64,000 nt of DNA from the NCBI GenBank assembly GCA_949031345.1, contig CARNVA010000006.1, positions 21,953 through 85,952 of the forward strand, written 5' to 3'. How positions within the stretch are numbered: the first letter of the stretch is position 1; every line of letters starts with the position of its first letter. A model generated the notes under the pieces. The model was not told the DNA's origin and searched no databases. It saw only the letters and a program-made list of their open reading frames with translations. The position numbers and the translations under genes were made by a program. The DNA is from an uncultured Eubacteriales bacterium. Lineage in GTDB: Bacteria > Bacillota > Clostridia > Christensenellales > UBA1242. Below, piece by piece: positions 34,326-42,797 of the stretch.

Positions 34326-35615
34326 TTATTGCTTACTATAGTTTGGATAGAACAAAGATAAAATTGCACCATAATGCACAAAACCTCGCTTTGTAATCTG
34401 GACGATATTGTTTGCGGATATAATTGCATAACGCTTTTTCAATAGAAATTCAAGTTGATTTTTATAATATTCCCTTGCTGTTTCCTTTAATATTTCATCC
34501 AAAATTTTCAAGCTGAAACGCCCACTATAGCCACTTATCGCAACATATTTTGCAGCCATTTCTTCCTTAGGTAAAATATAAATATCCTCTTCATCAAAGG
34601 TGCCATGTGCTAAAATCTGCTCTAAACTCTGCTCTGCCTTTCCTATGTTATAGCTCACACCGTTTGAGCCCTTACTTTGTGCTGAAATTCCAAAGCCTTT
34701 ATAAGAGGTGTTGTCTAGCATTCTATGTCGAATATAGGATGACAAACCAAGGTCATATTTATCAAGAGAAAAGGTGTTTTGACCAAAAATTCCATTATAG
34801 CCAAGTCTTGTCAATTTGTGAAATAAATAGCAATATTGCTTAAATAACGCCTTTTTTGACATATTTTCTTTGATTTTTAATATATTTGTGCGAAATTCAT
34901 ATAATGTCACCTGTTGCGGCTTAAAATATTCAATTGTCGCAAGCGCATCTTTCAAATCTTTTTTAGTCTGGTTTTTTAAGCCATACATAAGGTCAATATT
35001 GACTTTGTTTATACCATATTTTTCACACCAAGAAAGTGCATTTTTCATTCGTTCTACTGTCGGATGAGACCTGTCATTTTCTTTTAAAAACTTCTTATTT
35101 ACTGTTTGAAGACCAAATGAGATTCTTTTGAAGCCATTTAAAGAAATAAGTCTTACCTTTTCTTCAGTTATACTTAAAAATGTAGATTCAATACTGGGTT
35201 CAGTATCTTTTGACAATTTCATCTTATCAAAGATATTCTTTTTTACAAATTCCAAAAGATTTTTGAAATTGTCTTCATCAAGGCATGTTGGTGTGCCTCC
35301 ACCTATGTCAAGCCCTGTCAATTTTTTATCTTTATGTGTGTCAATAAAATTTTGAATATCTTGTTTTAAAATTTCGATATATCTGCTCTCAAAAGCACTG
35401 TCAGTTTTTTCATATTTGACATATTCGCAAAATTTACACTTTGACAAACAAAATGGTATATGAATATAAAAGCAGATATCTTGGTTGTCAAATTGCAGTT
35501 TTTCATTTGATTTATATTCAAGCCAATCTTCCTTGTTGACTGGATATGAAGTATTTAATTTATCATTATTTTTCAGTTTTTTAAATATTTTTCGCATTAT
35601 TTTCATGTTTTTCAA
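34326..35615 (-). CDS. radical SAM protein, HemN/HemW-like (430 aa)
   Basis: The 4Fe-4S/SAM motif is CLSKCKFC (Cys56, 60 and 63) inside YIHIPFC, the HemN-family signature. It is followed by DIGGGTPTCL, RISFGLQT and DLMYGLKNQT, all HemN-type. The C-terminal part (about residues 280-430) is divergent and shorter on conserved HemN positions, and no heme-biosynthesis gene is nearby. HemN-like proteins also include methyltransferases and enzymes acting on peptides. As the third gene of the Cys/Ser-rich peptide operon, it is more likely a peptide-modifying or partner enzyme than coproporphyrinogen oxidase; that is inference. TTG at 35615 has AAGGA eight bases upstream; ATG at 35606 is the alternative. 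It begins 19 bp after the other radical SAM gene. Confidence 0.85.
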   Translation of the reverse strand: MKNMKIMRKIFKKLKNNDKLNTSYPVNKEDWLEYKSNEKLQFDNQDICFYIHIPFCLSKCKFCEYVKYEKTDSAFESRYIEILKQDIQNFIDTHKDKKLTGLDIGGGTPTCLDEDNFKNLLEFVKKNIFDKMKLSKDTEPSIESTFLSITEEKVRLISLNGFKRISFGLQTVNKKFLKENDRSHPTVERMKNALSWCEKYGINKVNIDLMYGLKNQTKKDLKDALATIEYFKPQQVTLYEFRTNILKIKENMSKKALFKQYCYLFHKLTRLGYNGIFGQNTFSLDKYDLGLSSYIRHRMLDNTSYKGFGISAQSKGSNGVSYNIGKAEQSLEQILAHGTFDEEDIYILPKEEMAAKYVAISGYSGRFSLKILDEILKETAREYYKNQLEFLLKKRYAIISANNIVQITKRGFVHYGAILSLFYPNYSKQ

Positions 35616-35634
35616 CCAATTTTTCCTTAATTAT

Positions 35635-36549
35635 CTAAAAAATCACATTACCAAAACCAGCACATAATTTATTGTCATAAGTGTAAGACAGTTGTCCTAT
35701 GGTGCTTGGACAAAGGTTTCTGACATTTCTTGCATAAAACTCGACCAGTTTTCCTTCCTCTGTCATATAAATTCCATTTATACAGTCGCATATATCAAGA
35801 TTGTGAAATTCTTTAACGGTCACTCCACGCTCGCTAAAATCTTTAAACAGCTCTTTATATTCCACAAAATGATCTTTTGAAAAATCATTCAATGGCATAA
35901 GGCCAACAAAGCCTACTCTGAAAATATCCTGTTTAGCAGCCATGTCTAAATATTTGCATATCTCTTCTTTATTATCAATCAACCCCTTAATTAAAAGAGT
36001 GTTTAATCTTAAAAGTTTCTTATCTTCAAGTTTATTCATGACCTCTTTAATATCTTCTAAGTGTGCTGTTTTGAAGCCAAAAATATCATCATTCTTTTCA
36101 TCAAGATAATGATGCCTTGAAATATGTATCCCTGCAATTTTATCCAGCTTGTCTAGTTTGAAAATTTTGTGCAAATTAAAACCATTTGTGTTTATGGTCA
36201 CATACTGCCACTGTCCGCACTCTTCAAACACAGCATTTAAGACAGAATTTAAAAGGTCAACATCCAACAGAGGCTCACCGCCTGTGATTGACACTCTGTT
36301 TAATAATTTATTCCTTTTTAACTCACGCAAAACAATTTTTAGCTTTTCAATATCAAATTCTTTTTCACTGTGCGTTGTTTTCTTCTTTGTACTGTTGTTG
36401 CAAAAAGGGCAACTTGCAAGGCAGACATCAGTTATGCTGATATAGAGATTATATCGCATATACTTGCCCTCTTCAAATTGCCCACTTGAATTACAAATAT
36501 TATCTTTCATTGGCACTTGTTTGCCAAAAAGCTCTATTACATTTGCCAC
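35635..36549 (-). CDS. radical SAM enzyme, likely maturase of the Cys/Ser-rich peptide (304 aa)
   Basis: The radical SAM core begins at residue 33. The cluster motif is CLASCPFC (Cys43, 47 and 50), followed by SITGGEPLL (residues 88-96) and TINTNGF, as in the MoaA/PqqE/SPASM class. Four further cysteines near the end (Cys254, 256, 280 and 296, spaced C-x-C-x23-C-x15-C) could hold an auxiliary iron-sulfur cluster, as in Twitch or SPASM domains, although the spacing is not a standard SPASM. Start is GTG at 36549 with AAGG nine bases upstream. Only three bases separate it from the stop of the precursor-like gene, so the two are made together. Cysteine-to-carbon thioether formation or another radical modification of the neighbouring Cys/Ser tail is the favoured role (inference). 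Confidence 0.88.
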   Translation of the reverse strand: MANVIELFGKQVPMKDNICNSSGQFEEGKYMRYNLYISITDVCLASCPFCNNSTKKKTTHSEKEFDIEKLKIVLRELKRNKLLNRVSITGGEPLLDVDLLNSVLNAVFEECGQWQYVTINTNGFNLHKIFKLDKLDKIAGIHISRHHYLDEKNDDIFGFKTAHLEDIKEVMNKLEDKKLLRLNTLLIKGLIDNKEEICKYLDMAAKQDIFRVGFVGLMPLNDFSKDHFVEYKELFKDFSERGVTVKEFHNLDICDCINGIYMTEEGKLVEFYARNVRNLCPSTIGQLSYTYDNKLCAGFGNVIF

Positions 36550-36552
36550 TTC

Positions 36553-37101
36553 TTAGCACCTTGAAATACTGCTGCCACAGCTTGAAGAAGAGCTACTGCC
36601 GCATCTGCTTACACTTGAGCTTCTGCTGCTGCCACAAGAAGATGATGAAGAGCTTCCGCATCTTGAAGATGAGGATGAGCTTCCACAGCTGCTTGCACTT
36701 TTAATCACATTTCGATTTTGAGCCAGTTTTTTGAGAGAAACTATTTTCTCTTTAGTCTGCCCTATCTCGTTGTCAAGAGTGACAATTTCACCAATAAGTT
36801 TGCCTTCAGTCATAATGCGAGTGCCGCTGTAAGATTTCATACATTTAAGGTGTAAGTCTTTTCCTTCTACCAAAGCATTATAAACAGCAGTGAAAGTTGT
36901 TTCATTGCCTTCAACAATCGGATTTAAAACCTTTTCTGTAAAAAGCAATTTAAACTCTTTGCTGCACTCTTCGATTGCTTCAGAATAATTCAGATATGCA
37001 ATAAAATCACCCAGTTTTTGATAAGCTTCATCACGACTTACACATCTTTTCACCATTAAATCAATAAACTTTGTCCAATTTTGTTCATTATTTCTATCCA
37101 T
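36553..37101 (-). CDS. Cys/Ser-rich repeat-tail protein, candidate radical-SAM-modified peptide precursor (182 aa)
   Basis: Residues 1-134 are a charged, mostly helical domain of unknown family. The last 48 residues contain only Ser (30), Cys (6), Gly (5), Arg (4) and single Ala, Val and Ile. Cysteines are at 139, 148, 156, 167, 175 and 182, and each except the last is followed by Gly-Ser-Ser. The repeated unit is CGSSSSSS. Five different serine codons are used within the tail, so it is conserved as protein and is not DNA slippage. Start is the ATG at 37101 with GGAGGG ahead; the open frame extends 20 codons further but runs into the promoter. First gene of an operon with two radical SAM genes. 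The layout recalls the His-Xaa-Ser system (repeat protein with two radical SAM enzymes), without sequence kinship. A metal-binding tail is the main alternative. Confidence 0.8.
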   Translation of the reverse strand: MDRNNEQNWTKFIDLMVKRCVSRDEAYQKLGDFIAYLNYSEAIEECSKEFKLLFTEKVLNPIVEGNETTFTAVYNALVEGKDLHLKCMKSYSGTRIMTEGKLIGEIVTLDNEIGQTKEKIVSLKKLAQNRNVIKSASSCGSSSSSSRCGSSSSSSCGSSRSSSVSRCGSSSSSSCGSSISRC

Positions 37102-37137
37102 CAAAAATTCCCTCCTCAATGACCTTTTGTTTACCTT

Positions 37138-37166
37138 AATATAGCACTTATAAACAGCCAAGTCAA
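37138..37166 (-). promoter_or_regulatory. promoter of the Cys/Ser-peptide radical SAM operon
   Basis: Minus-strand TTGACT (37161-37166), 17-bp spacer, TATATT (37138-37143). Together with the terminator just upstream, it makes the three-gene cluster an independent transcription unit. Confidence 0.8.
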
Positions 37167-37173
37167 GTAATTA

Positions 37174-37204
37174 AAAAAATCACTTCAACAAAAGTGACTT
37201 TTTA
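37174..37204 (-). terminator. terminator of the YugP-type peptidase pair
   Basis: TCACTT/AAGTGA stem (37180-37185, 37192-37197) with A-rich and U-rich flanks. Read leftward, it ends in a U7 run. Confidence 0.7.
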
Positions 37205-37233
37205 AAATTGTTTCTATTTTTAAAATTATCTAA

Positions 37234-37953
37234 TTATCTATCTTGCGTAATAGTCAACAGCCAGAAAACTGCCCTCAGCAAGAAACCAAGTGAAACAAGA
37301 AGCGAAGCAACATAAGTCATTGCTGCGGCGTTTAACAGCTCATCAACAGGCCTTTTTTCTTCATCAGAAATGGTGCAGCCAATTTCAGTCAGCACCTTTT
37401 TTGCACGAGCTGAAGCGTTATATTCAACTGGCAGCGTGACAAGAGAAGCTATTACTGACACCCCATAGACTGCAATATATGCATAAATTACAATCATTCC
37501 TGCATTAAGAAAGAATACAAGGTCAAGAAGCAGACCAATAATAAGCATAGGCACAAGCAGCGCCGAAACAAAATTATTTACTCTTATTATCGTCTGCCTT
37601 ACTTTCAAAGCAAGATAGCCCTGTTTATCTTGAAGAGCATGCCCAAACTCATGTGCAACTATTGCATGAGCGGCAATCGAATTTGAATTGAAGTTTCCTT
37701 CTGAGATAGCAAGAGTTTTTGTACGCGAGTTGTAATGGTCTGACAGCGTTCCATGACACTTCCCAACAGTGATATTCACGCCATATCTTCCAGCAAGCTC
37801 TTCTGCCAGTTGCCCGCCCGTCATATCAAGTGGAGATGCAACATTTCTGTATTTATTGTAAGTTCCATTCACCTTAGCTTGTGCAAAAATTGATAGAATT
37901 ACGGCGACCAAAATGACCAAGCCGCAAATCAAATAACCAATATAATATTCCAT
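37234..37953 (-). CDS. YugP-type membrane zinc metallopeptidase (239 aa)
   Basis: One N-terminal membrane segment is followed by a cytosolic or membrane-edge region with the zinc-binding HEFGHALQ motif (about residues 102-109), then two or three further membrane segments. This is the Zn_peptidase_2 (YugP) layout, and the length is typical. AGGAGG lies five bases before the ATG and overlaps the stop of the paralogous gene upstream, so the two are co-transcribed and coupled. Substrates of YugP proteins are not known. The position just before the Cys/Ser-peptide operon raises the possibility of leader removal, but a terminator and a new promoter separate the units. Confidence 0.9.
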   Translation of the reverse strand: MEYYIGYLICGLVILVAVILSIFAQAKVNGTYNKYRNVASPLDMTGGQLAEELAGRYGVNITVGKCHGTLSDHYNSRTKTLAISEGNFNSNSIAAHAIVAHEFGHALQDKQGYLALKVRQTIIRVNNFVSALLVPMLIIGLLLDLVFFLNAGMIVIYAYIAVYGVSVIASLVTLPVEYNASARAKKVLTEIGCTISDEEKRPVDELLNAAAMTYVASLLVSLGFLLRAVFWLLTITQDR

Positions 37954-37962
37954 AAAAACCTC

Positions 37963-38679
37963 CTAGTTGAAAAGAGTCCCCTTTTTTGAAGCGCCCGTCC
38001 AACCCAGCACAATACGCAAAAACTCTGCCCAATATGTCAATCTTGCCTCATTTAAAAACTTTTTACAAAGTCTTAATTGTTCCCCCTCAAAAACCTCAGC
38101 TAAATAAATCATGGCATTCTTAGACGCATCTTTTTCAATTGTAATGGTCATAAGTTTGACAACAAGAGCAAGAATGAAAATAAAAGCAGCAAGAGCAAGC
38201 AGACCGCAACCAATTATAAATGGAGTGCCTCCAAACGCCAACAAAATCATTCCAGCCACCAAACTTGGCATCAGAATTCTTGTTTTGGCGATAAATCTGC
38301 CCACTCTTCTTAGTCTATGCAATTTTTTCAACTTATTTCCACTGACATCTTGAAGTGCATGACCAAGCTCGTGAGCTATGATGGTGTAAGATGCAAGAGT
38401 GTGCATATTTAATGTATTTCCCGACAAAAATAGTTTGCCTTTGCCATAAGCATCACCAGCTATGTTTGAAATTTGCACAATTTCGAGAGGCTTTTTGATA
38501 TATCTGCGTAAAACTTGTTCAACAAAATCTAACGGCGAAAGATTGGTATTTGCCTCAATATTGTTGAATTCATTATATTTTTCTGCAAATCTTTCATCAG
38601 TAAAGTTTGCAATGGCAAGCAAGAAGCAAAGTGCCAAAAGCGCGGCAAATACAAGACCGATAATTATCCAAACATTCAT
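37963..38679 (-). CDS. YugP-type membrane zinc metallopeptidase, second copy (238 aa)
   Basis: Same architecture as the downstream copy: a membrane segment at residues 4-22, zinc motif HELGHALQ at about residues 103-110, and paired membrane segments at about residues 135-185. The two copies are clearly related but well diverged, so this is an old duplication that may form a heteromeric pair. No Shine-Dalgarno sequence precedes the ATG. Instead TTGCTT (38709-38714), a 17-bp spacer and TAAACT (38686-38691) lie so that the -10 ends six bases before the start codon, the same geometry as four apparently leaderless genes in this window, though the -10 match here is weak. Confidence 0.88.
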   Translation of the reverse strand: MNVWIIIGLVFAALLALCFLLAIANFTDERFAEKYNEFNNIEANTNLSPLDFVEQVLRRYIKKPLEIVQISNIAGDAYGKGKLFLSGNTLNMHTLASYTIIAHELGHALQDVSGNKLKKLHRLRRVGRFIAKTRILMPSLVAGMILLAFGGTPFIIGCGLLALAAFIFILALVVKLMTITIEKDASKNAMIYLAEVFEGEQLRLCKKFLNEARLTYWAEFLRIVLGWTGASKKGTLFN

Positions 38680-38833
38680 ATATTAAGTTTAATCTAAATC
38701 TATTTTAAAAGCAAATAAAATATTCATTTTAACTGCAAATTTAAGCAAAATTGCAAGTTTAATGGAGTTTAATAATCAATTTTCTTTTTTGCAAGGCTTA
38801 AAAGATAATAAATTCAGTATTAAAATTAGTCAA

Positions 38834-38864
38834 AAAAAGGCTGTTAAAGCAAAACACCCTTTTT
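38834..38864 (-). terminator. terminator of the PBP gene
   Basis: AAAAAGG/CCTTTTT stem with inner TGTT/AACA pairing and one mismatch, in the 244-bp AT-rich gap between the PBP gene and the YugP genes. Confidence 0.6.
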
Positions 38865-38923
38865 CTTTAATTTAAAAAATTTTCTTTATTTTATCTCAGG
38901 TAAAACAATTAAATCATATGAAG

Positions 38924-40804
38924 CTAGTCAGTGACAAGCAAGATTGTGCTGCCTTTGGCTATTTGAGTGGAAACAGGTGGAAGTTGCTGCGCTATAAACT
39001 CGCCTTCACCGTCAAGCTCAAAATACAGCCCCATTTCTTTTAATATAGTTGCGCACTCAGTCAAGCTTTTTCCGACAAGATATGGCATTTCAACATATTC
39101 TGTCCTTGCGTTTTCATCCTGTTTTTCTTCGCCAAGATAGTCAAATAAGTTGTAAAAGACCTCTTTCCCATACGGTGCAGCGACAATGCTTCCATAATAG
39201 GCGCCATTGCTTGGCTCATCCACCATAATAAAAACTATATATTGTGGGTTGTCTGCTGGATATGTGCCAATAAAACTTGAAATATATTTTCCGCTGTCAA
39301 TTCCACCAGTTTCCTTGTATTTTTGAGCCGTTCCTGTCTTTCCGCCTACATTATAACCTTCTACAAATGTATATTTTCCCGTCTTATTTTCTGCAAATTC
39401 CAAAAGTGCGTTTACTGTCTGAGAGGTTTGTCTGCCTATTATGTCATCAACCTTTCGAAGCCCTTTTGCTGATGAGCCTTCCACCAATAAATGTGGACTG
39501 TTGAATGTTCCACCATTGACAATAGCTGAAACCCCCGCAAGAAGTTGAAGAGGTGTAAGTGCGACGGCGTGACCAAAGCCCATGCGGGCAAGGTCGACAT
39601 TCTTGACAAGTTTTTTCGCCATCAGAATACCGCTTGCCTCACCTGTGGCATCTATTCCTGTTTTCTGACCAAGTCCAAACTTATTCATATAATTATAGAA
39701 TTTATCTACACCAAGTCTTAATGCCAAATCCATAAAACAACAGTTGCAGGAATTGGCAAAGGCCTCCATTAAATTTTGACTGCCATGACCAATCGTTCGC
39801 CAGCATTTAATTCTTATACCATCAATCACCCTAAACCCAGGACAGTAAAAACGGTCATTTAGGTTTGTAAGCCCTTCCTCAAGAGCGGCCGCAACAGTTA
39901 AAATCTTAAAAGTTGAGCCAGGCTCATATATATCTGTTGCCGCTCTAACCTTACTTTGTTCAAACAAAGCAATCAAATCATCACGAGGCACTTCATTAAG
40001 GTCAAAGCTTGGCTTGCTTGAAAGTGATAAAATCTCGCCCGATTTGGCGTTTAAGATCATTCCAGTGGCAGCCTTAGCTTTTTGCTCAAGCATAATCTTT
40101 TCAAGTGCTTGCTCTAAAATAAGTTGCATTTTGCTGTCTATCGTAAGGGTAAGGTCTTTACCGGCCTCACCTGCCACATAGTATCTGAGCGAGCCGCCAA
40201 TTTCTTTGCCTTGAAGATCACTTTGAACATAACTGAAGCCATCTTTTCCCTTCAACAAGTCGTTGTAATAAGCCTCAATTCCAGTTTGCCCCACATTATC
40301 GATACTTATAAAGCCCAGCACTTGAGTGAGTAAGTTTCCATAAGTATAATAACGATTTGAATTTTCTGCAAGATACACGCCCGGCAAGCCCAGTCTATAG
40401 ATTTTTTCAGCGTCTTCCCCTTCAACTTGCATTTTTATCAACACTTCACTGGCATTCTTCTTGACAATTTTGGAATATACACTTTCAAAATTAAGCCCAA
40501 GAATTTCTGATAAATGAAGGGCTGTAGTCGAGCTTTCTTTCACCTCTCTTGCCCTTACATAGACATTATAGGTGGTATAACTCACTGCAAGTGCCGAGCC
40601 TGTGCGGTCATAGATTGTTCCTCGAGGTGCAACAATTGCAAGATCACGCGTCCATTGATCAGTAGCCCTTGACTGAAGCTGTTTTCCATTTATAATCTGC
40701 AACACAAACAAGCGGCATACAAGCGAACAAAAAACAAAGGATATCACCAGAAGCACTGCTAATATCCTCTTTTTTAATGAAAATAATGTAAAGGCTTTAT
40801 TCAA
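38924..40804 (-). CDS. class B penicillin-binding protein with PASTA domain, FtsI/SpoVD type (626 aa)
   Basis: Transpeptidase that cross-links septal or spore-cortex peptidoglycan. A short cytosolic N-terminus and one membrane segment (about residues 13-35) precede a PBP dimerisation domain (APRGTIYDRTG). The catalytic domain has Ser297-x2-Lys300 (EPGSTFK), Ser352-Cys-Asn354 and Lys489-Thr-Gly491. One PASTA domain forms the last 60 residues. The usual start would be placed at an upstream TTG, but GGAGG lies six bases before the TTG at 40804, two bases after the stop of the FtsL-like gene, and this start gives the standard membrane topology. Position after rsmH and an FtsL-like gene matches the dcw division cluster. 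With one PASTA domain it could be FtsI (division) or SpoVD (sporulation); the sequence does not decide. Confidence 0.93.
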   Translation of the reverse strand: MNKAFTLFSLKKRILAVLLVISFVFCSLVCRLFVLQIINGKQLQSRATDQWTRDLAIVAPRGTIYDRTGSALAVSYTTYNVYVRAREVKESSTTALHLSEILGLNFESVYSKIVKKNASEVLIKMQVEGEDAEKIYRLGLPGVYLAENSNRYYTYGNLLTQVLGFISIDNVGQTGIEAYYNDLLKGKDGFSYVQSDLQGKEIGGSLRYYVAGEAGKDLTLTIDSKMQLILEQALEKIMLEQKAKAATGMILNAKSGEILSLSSKPSFDLNEVPRDDLIALFEQSKVRAATDIYEPGSTFKILTVAAALEEGLTNLNDRFYCPGFRVIDGIRIKCWRTIGHGSQNLMEAFANSCNCCFMDLALRLGVDKFYNYMNKFGLGQKTGIDATGEASGILMAKKLVKNVDLARMGFGHAVALTPLQLLAGVSAIVNGGTFNSPHLLVEGSSAKGLRKVDDIIGRQTSQTVNALLEFAENKTGKYTFVEGYNVGGKTGTAQKYKETGGIDSGKYISSFIGTYPADNPQYIVFIMVDEPSNGAYYGSIVAAPYGKEVFYNLFDYLGEEKQDENARTEYVEMPYLVGKSLTECATILKEMGLYFELDGEGEFIAQQLPPVSTQIAKGSTILLVTD

Positions 40805-40806
40805 GG

Positions 40807-41457
40807 CTAACCTCCAAACAAGCCCCCTAAGAAATTGCAAAATCTATCAAACCAATTTGACTGTTCATCAACCTTAGTTGGTGGAAGTTCGCTGTCAGGA
40901 ATGGTTTCAAAAAGATTTTCCATGTTGTCCGCATTGGTCGCATCAAGCGTCCAGAGATTTTTGAGATAATTTGCAAGGTTAAGCTCATATTGAGAGCTTA
41001 CTTGAGCTATTTGACCTGAGATATTGTCAATTGAAGCAACATTGACCACACCCCAAACACCAAAGAAAGCAAACAAAATTGAAATAACAAAGACTTTAAA
41101 TCTGTTTGGCTTTGTCTTTTTTCCGCTTTCGCTTTTATTAAACACAAAAATCTTCTTTCGCTCCACTTCGGTAAGCGTTTCCATTGTATCATAGTTGGGC
41201 TTTTCAATTACTTCTGAGACCTTGCTTTCAAGTTTGTTGATTTCCTCTTCCTCTTGCTCATAGGTTTTCTTAAGCCTTTCTATTTCAGCGGCAGGAAAAC
41301 TTGCAGCCGAAAAAATATTTATTGTCTTTTCATCCTGCTTCTGAGTCTCGGTTTTTATTTCTGGTTGAATTTGTTTTTCTTGCTTTATTTCCACTTCTGT
41401 AGTGGTTTCAACCTTCTTCTCAGTCACAACTTCTTTAAGCAAAGTCCTATCACTCAT
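40807..41457 (-). CDS. FtsL-like division protein (216 aa)
   Basis: A long acidic, Lys/Glu/Thr-rich cytosolic N-terminus (about 120 residues), one membrane segment (about residues 121-142) and a short outer part of about 70 residues. Sequence similarity to FtsL is not visible, but the topology and the position between rsmH and a class B PBP are those of FtsL, which stabilises the FtsI-FtsW pair. The cytosolic tail is much longer than usual, and the outer coiled coil is short. AAGGGGG precedes the ATG at slightly long spacing. The stop lies two bases before the PBP start. Confidence 0.65.
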   Translation of the reverse strand: MSDRTLLKEVVTEKKVETTTEVEIKQEKQIQPEIKTETQKQDEKTINIFSAASFPAAEIERLKKTYEQEEEEINKLESKVSEVIEKPNYDTMETLTEVERKKIFVFNKSESGKKTKPNRFKVFVISILFAFFGVWGVVNVASIDNISGQIAQVSSQYELNLANYLKNLWTLDATNADNMENLFETIPDSELPPTKVDEQSNWFDRFCNFLGGLFGG

Positions 41458-41767
41458 AGTATATTCGCCCCCTTTTCGTAGTATTACTTTAATGTTTTTT
41501 CCCTTTTTAATTGATTTTTAACTGTTTTTTTATTCACTTTTTATTTTTAAACTAAATTTTTTAAAAGTTTAAATCATATCTTTTTAAAAGATTTATTTTC
41601 AATTTAGTATAGCTTTTGGTTTCATTTTTTTATTTAAACAGTTTTAAACTGATAAAACCTGCCTTTTCTATATAATAAGGCCTTTTCTATATAATAAATA
41701 TTAAGAATGATAAAAACTATATAATAATATTTAAACAATAGTAATGAGACCAAATAAAATTGAAAAA
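41458..41767 (-). promoter_or_regulatory. 310-bp AT-rich gap with a direct repeat
   Basis: Almost pure A/T sequence between rsmH and the FtsL-like gene. CCTTTTCTATATAATAA occurs twice in tandem (41662-41678 and 41681-41697), and a shortened copy, CTATATAATAA, lies near 41718. A small ATCTTTT/AAAAGAT hairpin lies near 41578-41592. A separate promoter for the FtsL-PBP genes is likely here, but I cannot fix its elements. Confidence 0.4.
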
Positions 41768-42700
41768 TCACAGTTTTTCTATTACTCTAAGTTTTGCACT
41801 GCTGCTTCGAGAGTTTTCAAGAAGCTCGCTCTTGTCAGCAATGATTGGTTTATGGTTGATAAGTTTGATTTCTGCCTTATGTCCACATATGCACACAGGT
41901 GTTTTTGGCGGACAAATGCAATCGGTAGCATATTCTTTGAAGATATTTTTCACAATTCGGTCTTCAAGACTGTGGAAGGTAATCACTGCCAATCTGCCCC
42001 CTTTATTGAGCATTTTTATCCCCTCTCTTAAAAATTCATCCAGTCCGTCAAGCTCGCCATTAACTTCAATTCTTATCGCCTGAAAGGTCTTTTTTGAAAC
42101 GCCGCCCTTTCCATAGATTACCTTTTTAGGAAATGACTGTTCAATGATATCTTTAAGCTGAGTTGTTGTCTCGATAGGTGAAATCGCCCGTCTTTGACAG
42201 ATATTTTCAACAATGCGTTTTGCATTGCTCTCTTCACCATACTTATATAATATGTCAACAAGCCTTTCTTTTGGATAGCTGTTTACCACCATATAAGCGT
42301 CTTTGGCTTGAGATTTATCCATTCTCATGTCCAGCCTTCCTTCATGAAGGAAGCTGAAACCGCGACTGCCATTGTCAATTTGATAAGAGCTGACACCAAG
42401 GTCAACCAAAATTCCGTCAATACCAAGGACGCCCCGTCCATTTAAAATGTGCGGAGCGTCCTTGAAATTTGCATGAATTATTTCAATATTTTTATTATCT
42501 TTAAATCTTTCGCGGCAAACTTTAACTGCATCAATGTCTCTGTCAAAGCCAATCAGTTTTCCACCCTCTGAGAGTCTGGCGGCAATCTCTGAAGAATGTC
42601 CGCCTCCTCCCATTGTGCAGTCAACATAAATGCCTTCCCGCTTAATATTCAGCCCTTCTATGACCTCGTCAAGCAGGACTGGGATATGTTTAAATTCCAT
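41768..42700 (-). CDS. rsmH: 16S rRNA (cytosine1402-N4)-methyltransferase RsmH (310 aa)
   Basis: It methylates C1402 in the ribosomal P site. The family start HIPVLLDEVIEGL and the SAM-binding loop DCTMGGGGHSSEI are present. DLGVSSYQIDNGSRGFSF and RLAVITFHSLEDRIVK are further RsmH hallmarks, and KSELLENSRSSSAKLRVIEK closes the protein. Length is normal. An upstream TTG lengthens the frame by eight codons, but AAGGA lies just before the ATG at 42700. It heads the division-gene segment; no mraZ is present in front of it, where a CvpA-like gene sits instead. Confidence 0.96.
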   Translation of the reverse strand: MEFKHIPVLLDEVIEGLNIKREGIYVDCTMGGGGHSSEIAARLSEGGKLIGFDRDIDAVKVCRERFKDNKNIEIIHANFKDAPHILNGRGVLGIDGILVDLGVSSYQIDNGSRGFSFLHEGRLDMRMDKSQAKDAYMVVNSYPKERLVDILYKYGEESNAKRIVENICQRRAISPIETTTQLKDIIEQSFPKKVIYGKGGVSKKTFQAIRIEVNGELDGLDEFLREGIKMLNKGGRLAVITFHSLEDRIVKNIFKEYATDCICPPKTPVCICGHKAEIKLINHKPIIADKSELLENSRSSSAKLRVIEKL

Positions 42701-42797
42701 TTTTTTCCTTAATATTTTTTGCAAATTTGATTTAATTTTTATTTAAATCATTGAAATATAACATTTTCTCTGATTTTTTTATACTCTCTATTGCTTT

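Noticed and set aside
34326..35615. Annotation as coproporphyrinogen III oxidase (hemN)
   Set aside because: Motifs are HemN-like, but the C-terminal half is divergent, no heme genes are nearby, and the operon context points to a peptide substrate.
36553..36700. Cys/Ser tail as a sequencing or slippage artefact
   Set aside because: Serines are encoded by five different codons and the Cys-Gly spacing is kept, so it is not a simple nucleotide repeat.
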